Counted from the stretch's first letter, positions 1 through 6,765 are shown. The stretch is 6,765 bases of DNA from Verrucomicrobiales bacterium (GCA_003453085.1 DMMK01000199.1:1-6765); one strand, 5' to 3'. Notes: generated by a model from the sequence alone, not told the origin. Made by a program: numbers and translations.

Positions 1-185
1 GGAGGGCATAGAACAAAAATGGGACAGGGCACAGGCGGTAGCGAACACAGACTGTGCATAACGCATCTGGCGCGGAATCTTCACCGGTTCACCCGGATTT
101 TTGCACTTCTGCCCCAGGTCACCCCGGCTCAAATCCCTACAATCAGACGTATTGACTTCTCTGGCGACGTCTGCGAAAAAGAGAA
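1..185. other. non-coding upstream region of the SWIB gene
   Basis: I see no convincing gene here. A 71-codon frame starting at 19 runs into the SWIB gene in another frame and resembles no family I know, so I treat it as chance. The stretch is less GC-rich near its right end (about 125-185), as expected for a promoter and leader. The bases just before the SWIB start (about 173-183) are purine-rich but lack a full AGGAGG. Confidence 0.5.
138..143 (+). promoter_or_regulatory. possible -10 box (TACAAT) for the SWIB gene
   Basis: TACAAT at 138-143 differs from the TATAAT consensus at one position and would place transcription start near 150, leaving a leader of roughly 35 bases before the ATG at 186. 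No good TTGACA-like element lies 16-18 bases upstream; the nearest TTGCAC (101-106) is far too distant. This is a single-hexamer match and therefore weak. Confidence 0.22.
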
Positions 186-464
186 ATGGCTAAAACAGCA
201 TCTACCACACCACGCAAACCCAACCCAGCCCTGATGAAACCCGTCCAGCCGGATGAAGTCCTCGCTGCTGTCGTTGGTTCCACTCCCCTTTCCCGTGGCG
301 AACTGACCAAAAAAGTCTGGGACTACATCAAGGCCAAAGGTCTCCAGGACGAAAAGAAGAAGACCCTGATCAACGCAGACGCAGCCCTGAAGGCCGTCTT
401 CGGTGGTAAAGAGCAGGTGACCATGTTCGAGATGACCAAGCTGATCTCCGGCCACGTGAAGTAA
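186..464 (+). CDS. SWIB/MDM2 domain-containing small protein
   Basis: This 92-residue protein is almost entirely one SWIB/MDM2 domain. A short basic, Pro-rich tail (residues 1-12) precedes the domain at about 13-90. The match is by recognition of the family pattern: 'NPALMKPVQPDEVLAAVVG' near 13-31, 'LTKKVWDYIKAKGLQD' near 40-55, 'INADAALKAVFGG' near 62-74, and 'VTMFEMTKLISGHV' at 78-91. In eukaryotes SWIB domains occur in SWI/SNF chromatin remodellers. Stand-alone bacterial copies are known in Chlamydiae, Verrucomicrobia and some Proteobacteria; a link to DNA topology or chromatin-like structure has been proposed, but the role is not settled. The ATG at 186 fits the usual length of stand-alone copies and has a purine-rich leader. 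The gene is monocistronic, being followed at once by two hairpins ending in T runs. Family assignment is strong; cellular role is inference. Confidence 0.93.
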   Translation: MAKTASTTPRKPNPALMKPVQPDEVLAAVVGSTPLSRGELTKKVWDYIKAKGLQDEKKKTLINADAALKAVFGGKEQVTMFEMTKLISGHVK

Positions 465-471
465 GCTGCGC

Positions 472-490
472 AGACAAAACTGTCTTTTTT
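472..490 (+). terminator. weak hairpin with T run after the SWIB gene
   Basis: AGACA at 472-476 pairs with TGTCT at 481-485 around a 4-base loop, and the T run extends through 490. The stem is only 5 bp, so alone it would be a weak intrinsic terminator. It begins 8 bases after the SWIB stop codon and stands immediately before a much stronger one, so the pair may act in tandem. Confidence 0.45.
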
Positions 491-777
491 CAAGATGGCT
501 GGAGGTTCGCCTCCAGCCATTTTTCTTTTTGGGCGCGGTTCAGGGCCTTGAAGACGCGTTCGGCCTTCAGCGCCGCAGGCATGTCCCCATGCACCCAGGA
601 GCCCAGCAGCCATAGGGGCCCCCTGCCCCGCGTGTATTTCGCTCCCTTGCCCTCGCGATGCATGTCCAGCCTCCGATGCAGATCATTGGTGATGCCGCAA
701 TACAGGCTGCCATCCCGGCAGCGCAGCACATAGAGGCACCAGGGCTTGGGTTCGGCTGGAGGGAGCGGGTCGGGCAT
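490..777 (-). CDS. GIY-YIG nuclease family protein (YhbQ/UPF0213-like)
   Basis: This 95-residue protein is a single GIY-YIG domain, the fold of structure- or site-dependent DNA endonucleases such as UvrC-N, and of the small YhbQ/UPF0213 proteins, which it most resembles in size. Visible motifs are 'WCLYVLRC' (13-20, the GIY strand, Tyr16), 'LYCGITND' (25-32, the YIG strand), the Arg35-Arg36 pair with the likely catalytic arginine, His40, 'KYTRGRGP' (47-54), and Glu73 in 'LKAERVFKAL' as the likely metal ligand. All key residues appear present, so it is probably active. Substrate is unknown. I chose the ATG at 777, 32 bases after the RND stop. A TTG at 807, only 2 bases after that stop, would add 10 residues and is a possible coupled start; no Shine-Dalgarno decides between them. 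It is probably cotranscribed with the RND gene. Its last codons form the terminator of the convergent SWIB gene. Confidence 0.88.
   Translation of the reverse strand: MPDPLPPAEPKPWCLYVLRCRDGSLYCGITNDLHRRLDMHREGKGAKYTRGRGPLWLLGSWVHGDMPAALKAERVFKALNRAQKEKWLEANLQPS
495..530 (+). terminator. strong intrinsic terminator of the SWIB gene
   Basis: ATGGCTGGAGG (495-505) pairs perfectly with CCTCCAGCCAT (510-520), giving an 11-bp stem with a TTCG loop (506-509), then a T-rich tract interrupted by a single C (520-530). This is a textbook Rho-independent terminator for rightward transcription. On the opposite strand the stem is followed by an A-rich run, so it should not terminate leftward transcripts. 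It lies inside the last codons of the convergent GIY-YIG gene. Confidence 0.9.
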
Positions 778-809
778 GAGTGATCTGACAAAGGGCCGCT
801 TACCCAAGA

Positions 810-3800
810 TTAGCTGGACGCAGACGGTGCTCCCAGAGGCACCGCGACGGGCTGGGGCTTGCGACCCAGGATGCGGTTGATGACACGCCCCAGATCATCC
901 ACGGCCAGGTAGCATAGGGGGACGAGGAAGAGGGTGATCACGGTGGCAAAGAGGCTGCCGTAACCCATGGACACCGAAACGGGGGTGAGGAACTGGGCAC
1001 TGGTGGCCTGGGCGGCACGGTTGTCGCCAAAGATGGCGGTAAGGATGTGGCTGATGCCGGGAGGCGAGTTTTCAATGAGGCTGCCGAATTCAAACATCAG
1101 CGGCATCAGGCCCACGAAGGTGGTGATCTGGGTGAGGAAGATGGCACGGAAGCGACTGCGCCCCCCCTCCTGTACGGCGTATTTCAGGTCGCCCGTCTCA
1201 TCCCGGAGCTGGTTGATGCGGTCCACCAGCACGAGGGTGTCATTCACGATCACGCCGGTGACGGCCAGCATGCCGCAGACGCTCATGCTGCTGACGGGCA
1301 TGCCATGGAAAAGATGGCCGATCACCGCCCCCACAATGCCGAAGGGCACCACCAGCATGACAATGAACGGCTGGCTGTAACTTTTGAAGGGGATGGCCAT
1401 CATCGCATACATGCCCAGGGTGATGATACCCAGCGCCCACAGCCCTGCATCGGCCCCTTCCCGCTGGGCGCGTGCCTCGCCCTCAAAGCTCCACTGGATG
1501 TGGGGATGAGTGACCATCAGGTCACGAACGAAAACTTCAACGTCTGCGCGCACCTTGGCAGGGTCGGTGGTGGATTTGTTGACGTCGGCCGTGATGTTCA
1601 TCGCGCGGCGGCGGTCCACCCGCTTGATGCTGGTGAAGCTCTTGCCCACCTTGGCCTCGGCCACACGGGAAAAGGGAATCTCCAGCCCTGCAGCAGTGCG
1701 CACACGCATGGTCTCCAGGGTGGCGAGGTTTTTGCGGTCGTTCTTGGGGTAACGCAGCATCACCTTCACTTCATTGCGGCCACGCTGGATGCGCTGCACC
1801 TCGTTGCCGTAAAAGGCCTGGCGCACCTGCTGGGCCAGATCGCTCACGGTCACGCCGAAGGACTGCGCTTCAGGTTTGAGCCGGAGCTGGATTTCATTGC
1901 GGCCACTGTCCAGTGAGTCCGTGATATCAAACACACCTGCATAGGTGGCCAGGTGGGCTTTGATCTTGTCGGAAATGTCCAGCAACTCGTCCGGATCGGT
2001 GCCGGTCAGCTGGAGGTCCACAGGGTCGCCGCTGCGAATGATTTCGGCACGGAAGTTCAGTTCCTCCGCGCCCACGATGTTGCCGATTCGCTTCCGCCAG
2101 TCGGCAGCCATGTCCACGGTGTTCACCTTCAGGCTGCGCTCTTCGGGGCCGTAGGTTTCCATGTTGATCTCCCCGACGTGGGAGCTGCCGGTGCTGCCAC
2201 CACTGCCCCAGGTGAGGCGCGTGGTGCCGGTGGTGGCCAGGATGGCACGGATGACGGGCTTACCGTCCGGGCCCACGTACTCCTTTTTCATCTGCTCCGC
2301 GATTTCATACATGCGCTGGATGTGGCCGTCGGTGACTTCAAAGGGAGTGCCGTCCAGCATGGTCAGCTTGGCCTCGATGCGCTCACTCTGGACACGCGGG
2401 AAAAAGATCCAGAGGATGCGGCCACTGAAAAAGAAACCGCAGAGGATGACGAGACCGCCAAAGAAGGCCGCCAGCGCGGTGTAGCGGTGATGCACACACC
2501 AGCGCAGGGCAGGCCGGTAAAAGGTGTCCACAAACTTCCGCAAGGTGCGCTCCGACCAGCGGTGAACCGGCCCCAGGATGTCTGAGGCCCCACTGAGGCC
2601 CGGCACCGGGTGCGCCAAGTGGGAAGGCAGGATGATCTTCGTCTCCACCAGCGCAATGAGCATCACCAGGATGAAGACGATAGCGATGGGCTTGAACATC
2701 ATCAAGAAATCGCTGGCTCCAAAGGCCATGGGCAGGAAGGCGATGACGGTGGTGAGCACGCCAAAGGTGATGGGCACCGCCATCTCCTTAGTCCCCTGCA
2801 CCGCCGCCTCCATCGCAGACATGCCACGCTGTCGCAGGGTGTCCACATGCTCGGAAATGACGATGGCGTCATCCACCACGATGCCCAGGACGAGGATGAA
2901 ACCGAAGAGCGAAGACAGATTGATGGCGATGTCAAAATACGGCATCAGCGCGATGGCCCCCATGAAGCTGGCCACCATGCCCACGGCCACCCAAAACACC
3001 GCATCCAGCCGCAGGAAAAGGCCCACGCAAAGGAAGACCAGAATGAGGCTACTCTGGGCATTTTGGATCAGCAGGCTGATGCGCCCTTTGACGATCTTGG
3101 AGCGGTCATTCCAGAATTCGATCTGCACGCCGTCCGGCATCCGCTTCTGGGCTGTGGCGATGTATTCCTTCACCGACTCGGCGATGTTGATGGCGTTTTG
3201 CCCCCCTTCACGCATCACGTTCACCACCACGCAGCGTTTGCCATTCAGCCGGGCCAGCAGCGGGTTTTCGTTAAAACCATCCTGAATGACGGCGATCTCG
3301 CCCAGCGTCAGCTTGGTGCCGTCAGGACGGGTGAGGATGACCACCCGGGCATAGTCCTCCCCGGTGTAGGCGCGGCCACGGGTGCGGATGGAAACATCGC
3401 CCGCTTCGGTCTGCACCACACCCGCCGGCAGGTCCAGCGCACTGCCACGGATGGCCTGGCTGACGCGCTCCAGGTTCAGGCCGTATTTACGCAACGTGGC
3501 CTCTGGGATCTCGATCCCAATCTCGTAGGGCCGCACGCCGGAAAGACCCGCGTGGGTGATGCCCGGCAAGGCGGAGATTTCATCGCGGATCTGTTCCCCT
3601 AGGCGGCGCAGATCGGCCTCAGCCATGTCCGCCGCCACGGCCACGGTGATGACGGAGTGGAAGTTGTCGTCGAGCTGGATGGTGGGCTTCTCCGCCAACT
3701 CCGGCAGATTGGGAATGGCATCCACACGGATCTTGATATCGTCCAGCACTTCGCGGGGATCCTTGCCTTCCTCCACCTCGATCACGACGGTGCCGCCGCT

Positions 3801-4058
3801 GGAAGAGGCCGTGGAATTGATGTGCTTGATGCTGCCCACCTGCTGGATGGCCTCCTCGATCTTCAGCACGATGCTTTCCTCCACCTCCTCAGGTGCGGAA
3901 GCAGGATAAGGCACGGACACAGAAATCATGCGCGAGGGCATGTCCGGAAAGACCTCCAGCGGGATGCGGTCGGAAGCGAGAGTCCAGATGCCGGCGATGA
4001 TCGCCCCCAGCATGAGGAGATTGGCAGCGACATGGTTGCGGGCAAACCAGGAGATCAT
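810..4058 (-). CDS. RND-family efflux transporter permease (AcrB/HAE-like)
   Basis: This 1082-residue inner-membrane protein has the full duplicated RND architecture. It starts with TM1 near 11-28 ('MISWFARNHVAANLLM' is a typical family start) and a first periplasmic domain at about 35-325. TM2-TM6 span about 332-475, TM7 lies near 528-545, a second periplasmic domain covers about 555-865, and TM8-TM12 span about 872-1052. TM4 carries the proton-relay acid pair Asp396-Asp397 in 'GIVVDDAIV'. TM10 reads 'GVIVNDTLVLVD' (935-946), with Asn939 where AcrB has Lys940. By family, such pumps export drugs or other small molecules by proton antiport together with a periplasmic adaptor and an outer-membrane channel; substrate cannot be told here. 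The frame stays open 103 codons upstream, but that part does not resemble the family, so I placed the start at the ATG at 4058. No adaptor or TolC-like gene is adjacent. About 25 extra residues sit between TM11 and TM12. Confidence 0.93.
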   Translation of the reverse strand: MISWFARNHVAANLLMLGAIIAGIWTLASDRIPLEVFPDMPSRMISVSVPYPASAPEEVEESIVLKIEEAIQQVGSIKHINSTASSSGGTVVIEVEEGKDPREVLDDIKIRVDAIPNLPELAEKPTIQLDDNFHSVITVAVAADMAEADLRRLGEQIRDEISALPGITHAGLSGVRPYEIGIEIPEATLRKYGLNLERVSQAIRGSALDLPAGVVQTEAGDVSIRTRGRAYTGEDYARVVILTRPDGTKLTLGEIAVIQDGFNENPLLARLNGKRCVVVNVMREGGQNAINIAESVKEYIATAQKRMPDGVQIEFWNDRSKIVKGRISLLIQNAQSSLILVFLCVGLFLRLDAVFWVAVGMVASFMGAIALMPYFDIAINLSSLFGFILVLGIVVDDAIVISEHVDTLRQRGMSAMEAAVQGTKEMAVPITFGVLTTVIAFLPMAFGASDFLMMFKPIAIVFILVMLIALVETKIILPSHLAHPVPGLSGASDILGPVHRWSERTLRKFVDTFYRPALRWCVHHRYTALAAFFGGLVILCGFFFSGRILWIFFPRVQSERIEAKLTMLDGTPFEVTDGHIQRMYEIAEQMKKEYVGPDGKPVIRAILATTGTTRLTWGSGGSTGSSHVGEINMETYGPEERSLKVNTVDMAADWRKRIGNIVGAEELNFRAEIIRSGDPVDLQLTGTDPDELLDISDKIKAHLATYAGVFDITDSLDSGRNEIQLRLKPEAQSFGVTVSDLAQQVRQAFYGNEVQRIQRGRNEVKVMLRYPKNDRKNLATLETMRVRTAAGLEIPFSRVAEAKVGKSFTSIKRVDRRRAMNITADVNKSTTDPAKVRADVEVFVRDLMVTHPHIQWSFEGEARAQREGADAGLWALGIITLGMYAMMAIPFKSYSQPFIVMLVVPFGIVGAVIGHLFHGMPVSSMSVCGMLAVTGVIVNDTLVLVDRINQLRDETGDLKYAVQEGGRSRFRAIFLTQITTFVGLMPLMFEFGSLIENSPPGISHILTAIFGDNRAAQATSAQFLTPVSVSMGYGSLFATVITLFLVPLCYLAVDDLGRVINRILGRKPQPVAVPLGAPSASS

Positions 4059-4251
4059 GAAAAAGAGGAGGAGATGAAGAACAAACGATGAGCCGAGCGC
4101 CCAGGTTGCCCGAAGCCGGCAGTGGGAGCCAGAATAAAGAAAGCTCCCAGTGCGCAAGTTTATCCGCCGTGGCAAGACCGATTCACAGCACCCGGCCAAG
4201 CCAGGGCTTGCAGACAGGCGTAACCCAGCGAAGCATTCGTTTCCCTCTTTT
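4059..4251. promoter_or_regulatory. divergent intergenic region between RND and dehydrogenase genes
   Basis: These 193 bases separate two genes read outward and must hold both promoters. I see no clear pair of -35/-10 hexamers on either strand. AT-rich patches occur at about 4131-4143 and 4154-4159, and an inverted repeat lies at 4123-4149. Neither start has a Shine-Dalgarno sequence: the leader before the RND ATG is a pyrimidine run (CTCCTCCTCTTTTTC on its strand), and the one before the dehydrogenase ATG is also pyrimidine-rich (TTTCCCTCTTTT). Confidence 0.5.
4123..4149. repeat. inverted repeat, possible operator
   Basis: TGGGAGC at 4123-4129 and GCTCCCA at 4143-4149 are perfect 7-base inverted arms separated by 13 AT-rich bases. 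The site lies 65 bases upstream of the RND start and about 100 bases upstream of the dehydrogenase start, a plausible place for a dimeric regulator controlling either or both. No regulator gene is in the window. There is no T run after it, so a terminator role is unlikely. Chance occurrence cannot be excluded. Confidence 0.3.
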
Positions 4252-5091
4252 ATGAACCAACCCTCCTCCGTCGGCGTTCTCGGCCTTGGCATCATCGGCA
4301 GCCGCGTGGCTGAAAATCTGCGCCAGGCAGGCCACACGGTGTCGGTGTGGAGCCACACCGCCCGCAACGTCCCTGGTGCCCTGCCCTCCCCCCAGGCCGT
4401 GGCGGGAGCCGCTCAGGTCATCCAGATTTTCGTCCGCGACGGCGAGGCCCTCCTGCAGGCGCTGCGTGACATGCAGCCTACGCTGACCCGTGAGCACGTG
4501 ATCCTGAATCATGCCACCGTCAGCAAAGCCGCGACGCTGGAAGCCGCCGCCCTCTGTGCCGCCAGCGGGGCCGCCTTTCTGGATGCGCCCTTCACGGGCA
4601 GCAAGATGGCCGCGCAGAATGGCAAGCTGGTCTATTACATCGGCGGCTCCACCGAGGTGCTGGAAAGGGTGCGCCCCATCCTGGAGGCCTCTTCCACCAA
4701 GATCCTGCCCCTGGGCGAAACGGGCGATGCAATGGTGCTGAAAATCGTCACCAACCTTGTGACCGCCATCACCGTGAAGGCGCTGTCTGAGGCCGCCGCC
4801 ATCACCCACAGCCAGGGCATCCCGCTGGCGAACCTGCTGACCGCCCTGGAAAACAATGCGAACTACTCCGGCCTCATCGGCATGAAGCTGCCGACGATCA
4901 TCAGCGGGAATTTCGACGCCCATTTCTCCCTGCGCAACATGCTGAAGGATGCCGACTTTGCCCGCGAACTGGCGGCCCAGGGCGGCCTCGCAGCCCCCGC
5001 TCTGGACTGCACCGCCGAGGCCATGCGCCAAGGCGTGACCCAGGGCAAAGGCGACCTGGATTTCTCCGTCATCGGCCAAATCGAACCCTAA
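4252..5091 (+). CDS. NAD(P)-dependent beta-hydroxyacid dehydrogenase (HIBADH/GLYR-like)
   Basis: This 279-residue cytosolic oxidoreductase is of the 3-hydroxyisobutyrate dehydrogenase / 6-phosphogluconate dehydrogenase-like superfamily. An N-terminal Rossmann domain (about 6-160) opens with 'VGVLGLGIIG', the dinucleotide-binding Gly11-x-Gly13-x-x-Gly16. A helical C-terminal domain (about 163-275) follows. The substrate motif reads 'DAPFTGS' (111-117) where the family usually has DAPVSGG or EAPVSGS, followed by 'AAQNGKLVYYIGG' (120-132). The catalytic lysine is Lys164 in 'LKIVTN', with Asn168 four residues on. 'VSVWSHTARN' after the second strand, together with the GSK tripeptide (116-118), resembles the glyoxylate/succinic-semialdehyde reductase (GLYR) branch, which prefers NADPH; that is inference, and the true substrate is unknown. 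I chose the ATG at 4252 because it starts just before the Rossmann strand; an upstream in-frame start near 4150 adds a tail unlike the family. It is the first gene of a two-gene unit, 5 bases before the YgfZ-like gene. Confidence 0.9.
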   Translation: MNQPSSVGVLGLGIIGSRVAENLRQAGHTVSVWSHTARNVPGALPSPQAVAGAAQVIQIFVRDGEALLQALRDMQPTLTREHVILNHATVSKAATLEAAALCAASGAAFLDAPFTGSKMAAQNGKLVYYIGGSTEVLERVRPILEASSTKILPLGETGDAMVLKIVTNLVTAITVKALSEAAAITHSQGIPLANLLTALENNANYSGLIGMKLPTIISGNFDAHFSLRNMLKDADFARELAAQGGLAAPALDCTAEAMRQGVTQGKGDLDFSVIGQIEP

Positions 5092-5096
5092 TCCCC

Positions 5097-5978
5097 ATGA
5101 CCGCAGAACTTTACCAAACCACCCTCGCCCAAGGTGCCTGGGTGAATCTTTCCAGCCGGGCCAAATGGCGGCTCTCCGGCGCTGACCGCGTGCGCTATCT
5201 CAATGGCCAGGTGACCAACGATGTGCGCATGGCCAGGAGCAGCGCGGCCCTCTACGCCTGCGTGACCAACCTCAAGGGCAAGATCGAGGCGGACATCTTC
5301 ATCCATGCCGACCCGGATGGCGAAAGCCTGCTGCTGGATGCCGATGCCAGCCTGCGCGAATCCCTGGGCATGCGGCTGGAGCGCTACATCATCGCGGATG
5401 ATGCCCTGCTGGAAGATGTGACGGACGAATGGCAGATCTGGCACCGCATCGCGCCATCGGAAGCTGCCGATGAAGCCGCGCCACCGGAAGGCCACCGCCT
5501 AACCAATGAAGCGCGTTTTCGCCTCCCAGGCTGGGACCTCTGGCTGCCCGCCGCTAGCCCTGCGCCGACGATGGCACGCCTGAGCGATGCGGAGGCCGAG
5601 ACGCTGCGCATCCTGCAGCAGGTGCCCGCTTTCCCGCAGGAGCTGAATGCCGACACCTTCCCCCAGGAGGCCGGTTTGGAAACCCACGCCATGAGCTTCA
5701 CCAAGGGCTGCTACATCGGCCAGGAGATTCTTTCCCGCATCAAAACCACCGGCAAGATGCCGCGCCAGCTCATCGCCTGGAGCAGCGCCAAGGCCGTGGC
5801 ACCGGGGGAAAACCTGCTGAATGAGGAAGGCAAAGAAGTGGGCCAGATCACCAGTGTGGCCTGGGATCCGGTGCGTGAAATTCACGCGGGCTTGGGCTAT
5901 GTGCGGCAGTCCGCCCTGGATGCAGGCATCTGGAAAACGGCTGCCGGACAGACGGTGACAAGGACGGCCCTGGCCTGA
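5097..5978 (+). CDS. ygfZ: YgfZ/GcvT-like folate-binding protein
   Basis: This 293-residue protein belongs to the YgfZ (COG0354, human IBA57-like) branch of the GcvT/T-protein fold. The diagnostic signature 'KGCYIGQE' is present at 203-210 with the conserved Cys205. The N-terminal motif 'RYLNGQVTNDV' (33-43) is also typical of the family. By family, YgfZ binds tetrahydrofolate and supports assembly or repair of certain Fe-S enzymes in the cytosol, with effects on tRNA methylthiolation; it is not a glycine-cleavage enzyme. Length is slightly below the roughly 325 residues of E. coli YgfZ. The C-terminal barrel region (about 222-290) looks complete. The ATG lies 5 bases after the dehydrogenase stop, so the two are very probably cotranscribed and perhaps translationally coupled; the bases before it (AATCCCC) contain no Shine-Dalgarno. 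No terminator is evident in the 37-base gap (5979-6015) to the convergent EpsI-like gene. Family is firm; the gene symbol is by homology. Confidence 0.9.
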   Translation: MTAELYQTTLAQGAWVNLSSRAKWRLSGADRVRYLNGQVTNDVRMARSSAALYACVTNLKGKIEADIFIHADPDGESLLLDADASLRESLGMRLERYIIADDALLEDVTDEWQIWHRIAPSEAADEAAPPEGHRLTNEARFRLPGWDLWLPAASPAPTMARLSDAEAETLRILQQVPAFPQELNADTFPQEAGLETHAMSFTKGCYIGQEILSRIKTTGKMPRQLIAWSSAKAVAPGENLLNEEGKEVGQITSVAWDPVREIHAGLGYVRQSALDAGIWKTAAGQTVTRTALA

Positions 5979-6015
5979 GAGGGTTTGTCCTTCCCAGGTC
6001 AGCCCAGTTGCAGAT

Positions 6016-6765
<750 letters not shown>

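Noticed and set aside
152..157. TTGACT as a -35 box for the SWIB gene
   Set aside because: A matching -10 at normal spacing would fall in the GAAAAAGAGA stretch directly before the ATG, which has no TATAAT-like hexamer.
19..234. 71-codon open frame upstream of and overlapping the SWIB gene
   Set aside because: It has no recognisable domain and overlaps the well-supported SWIB start in another frame.
1047..1916. Plus-strand open frame of about 289 codons opposite the RND 3' half
   Set aside because: It has the same His-rich shadow composition and lies antisense to conserved TM8-TM12 and porter-domain coding sequence.
2610..3602. Long plus-strand open frame of about 330 codons opposite the RND gene
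   Set aside because: It is His/Asp/Gly-rich with no recognisable domain, and lies fully antisense to a clear RND gene. It is a typical shadow of GC-biased codon use.
4059..4367. 103-codon upstream extension of the RND reading frame
   Set aside because: It overlaps the start of the divergent dehydrogenase, has no family-like sequence, and precedes a perfect family-type start (MISWFARN) at 4058.
4183..5079. Minus-strand open frame of about 298 codons opposite the dehydrogenase
   Set aside because: It has Gly/His/Gln-rich low-information sequence and no domain, and lies antisense to a gene with clear Rossmann and catalytic motifs.
5960..5992. AAGGAC/GTCCTT inverted repeat at the end of the YgfZ-like gene as a terminator
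   Set aside because: The stem is only 6 bp with a 21-base loop and no T run follows on either strand.

Overview
The window is GC-rich (by eye about 60%) and fully bacterial in layout, with six protein genes packed tightly and no RNA genes, insertion sequences or CRISPR arrays. A stand-alone SWIB-domain protein, an EpsI-type exosortase-associated protein, and start codons without a clear Shine-Dalgarno sequence together suggest the Planctomycetes-Verrucomicrobia-Chlamydiae group, most likely a Verrucomicrobium/Prosthecobacter-like member of the Verrucomicrobiota. That assignment is inference from gene content, not a database result.

Layout from left to right. Positions 1-185 hold no convincing gene and probably carry the promoter and leader of a small SWIB-domain gene (186-464, +). 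A very clear intrinsic terminator (495-530) follows it. The terminator lies inside the 3' end of a convergent GIY-YIG nuclease-family gene (490-777, -). That gene sits directly downstream of a large RND efflux pump gene (810-4058, -), and the two probably form one transcript. A 193-bp divergent intergenic region (4059-4251) contains a 7-bp-arm inverted repeat and separates the pump from a rightward two-gene unit. This unit is a beta-hydroxyacid dehydrogenase (4252-5091, +) followed after 5 bases by a YgfZ/GcvT-like folate-binding protein (5097-5978, +). After a 37-base convergent gap, a leftward EpsI-family gene (6016 to the right edge, -) has an open frame running off the window.

Functionally the genes are housekeeping and envelope genes rather than one dedicated system. 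They comprise a DNA-associated small protein, an envelope efflux pump lacking an adaptor gene beside it, an oxidoreductase paired with a probable Fe-S/folate maintenance protein, and one piece of an exosortase (PEP-CTERM-type) protein-sorting locus that continues to the right. I found no convincing evidence of a previously undescribed system. The points most worth a second look are the terminator embedded in the convergent coding sequence, the unusual TM11-TM12 loop and TM10 residue of the RND pump, and the dehydrogenase-YgfZ pairing.
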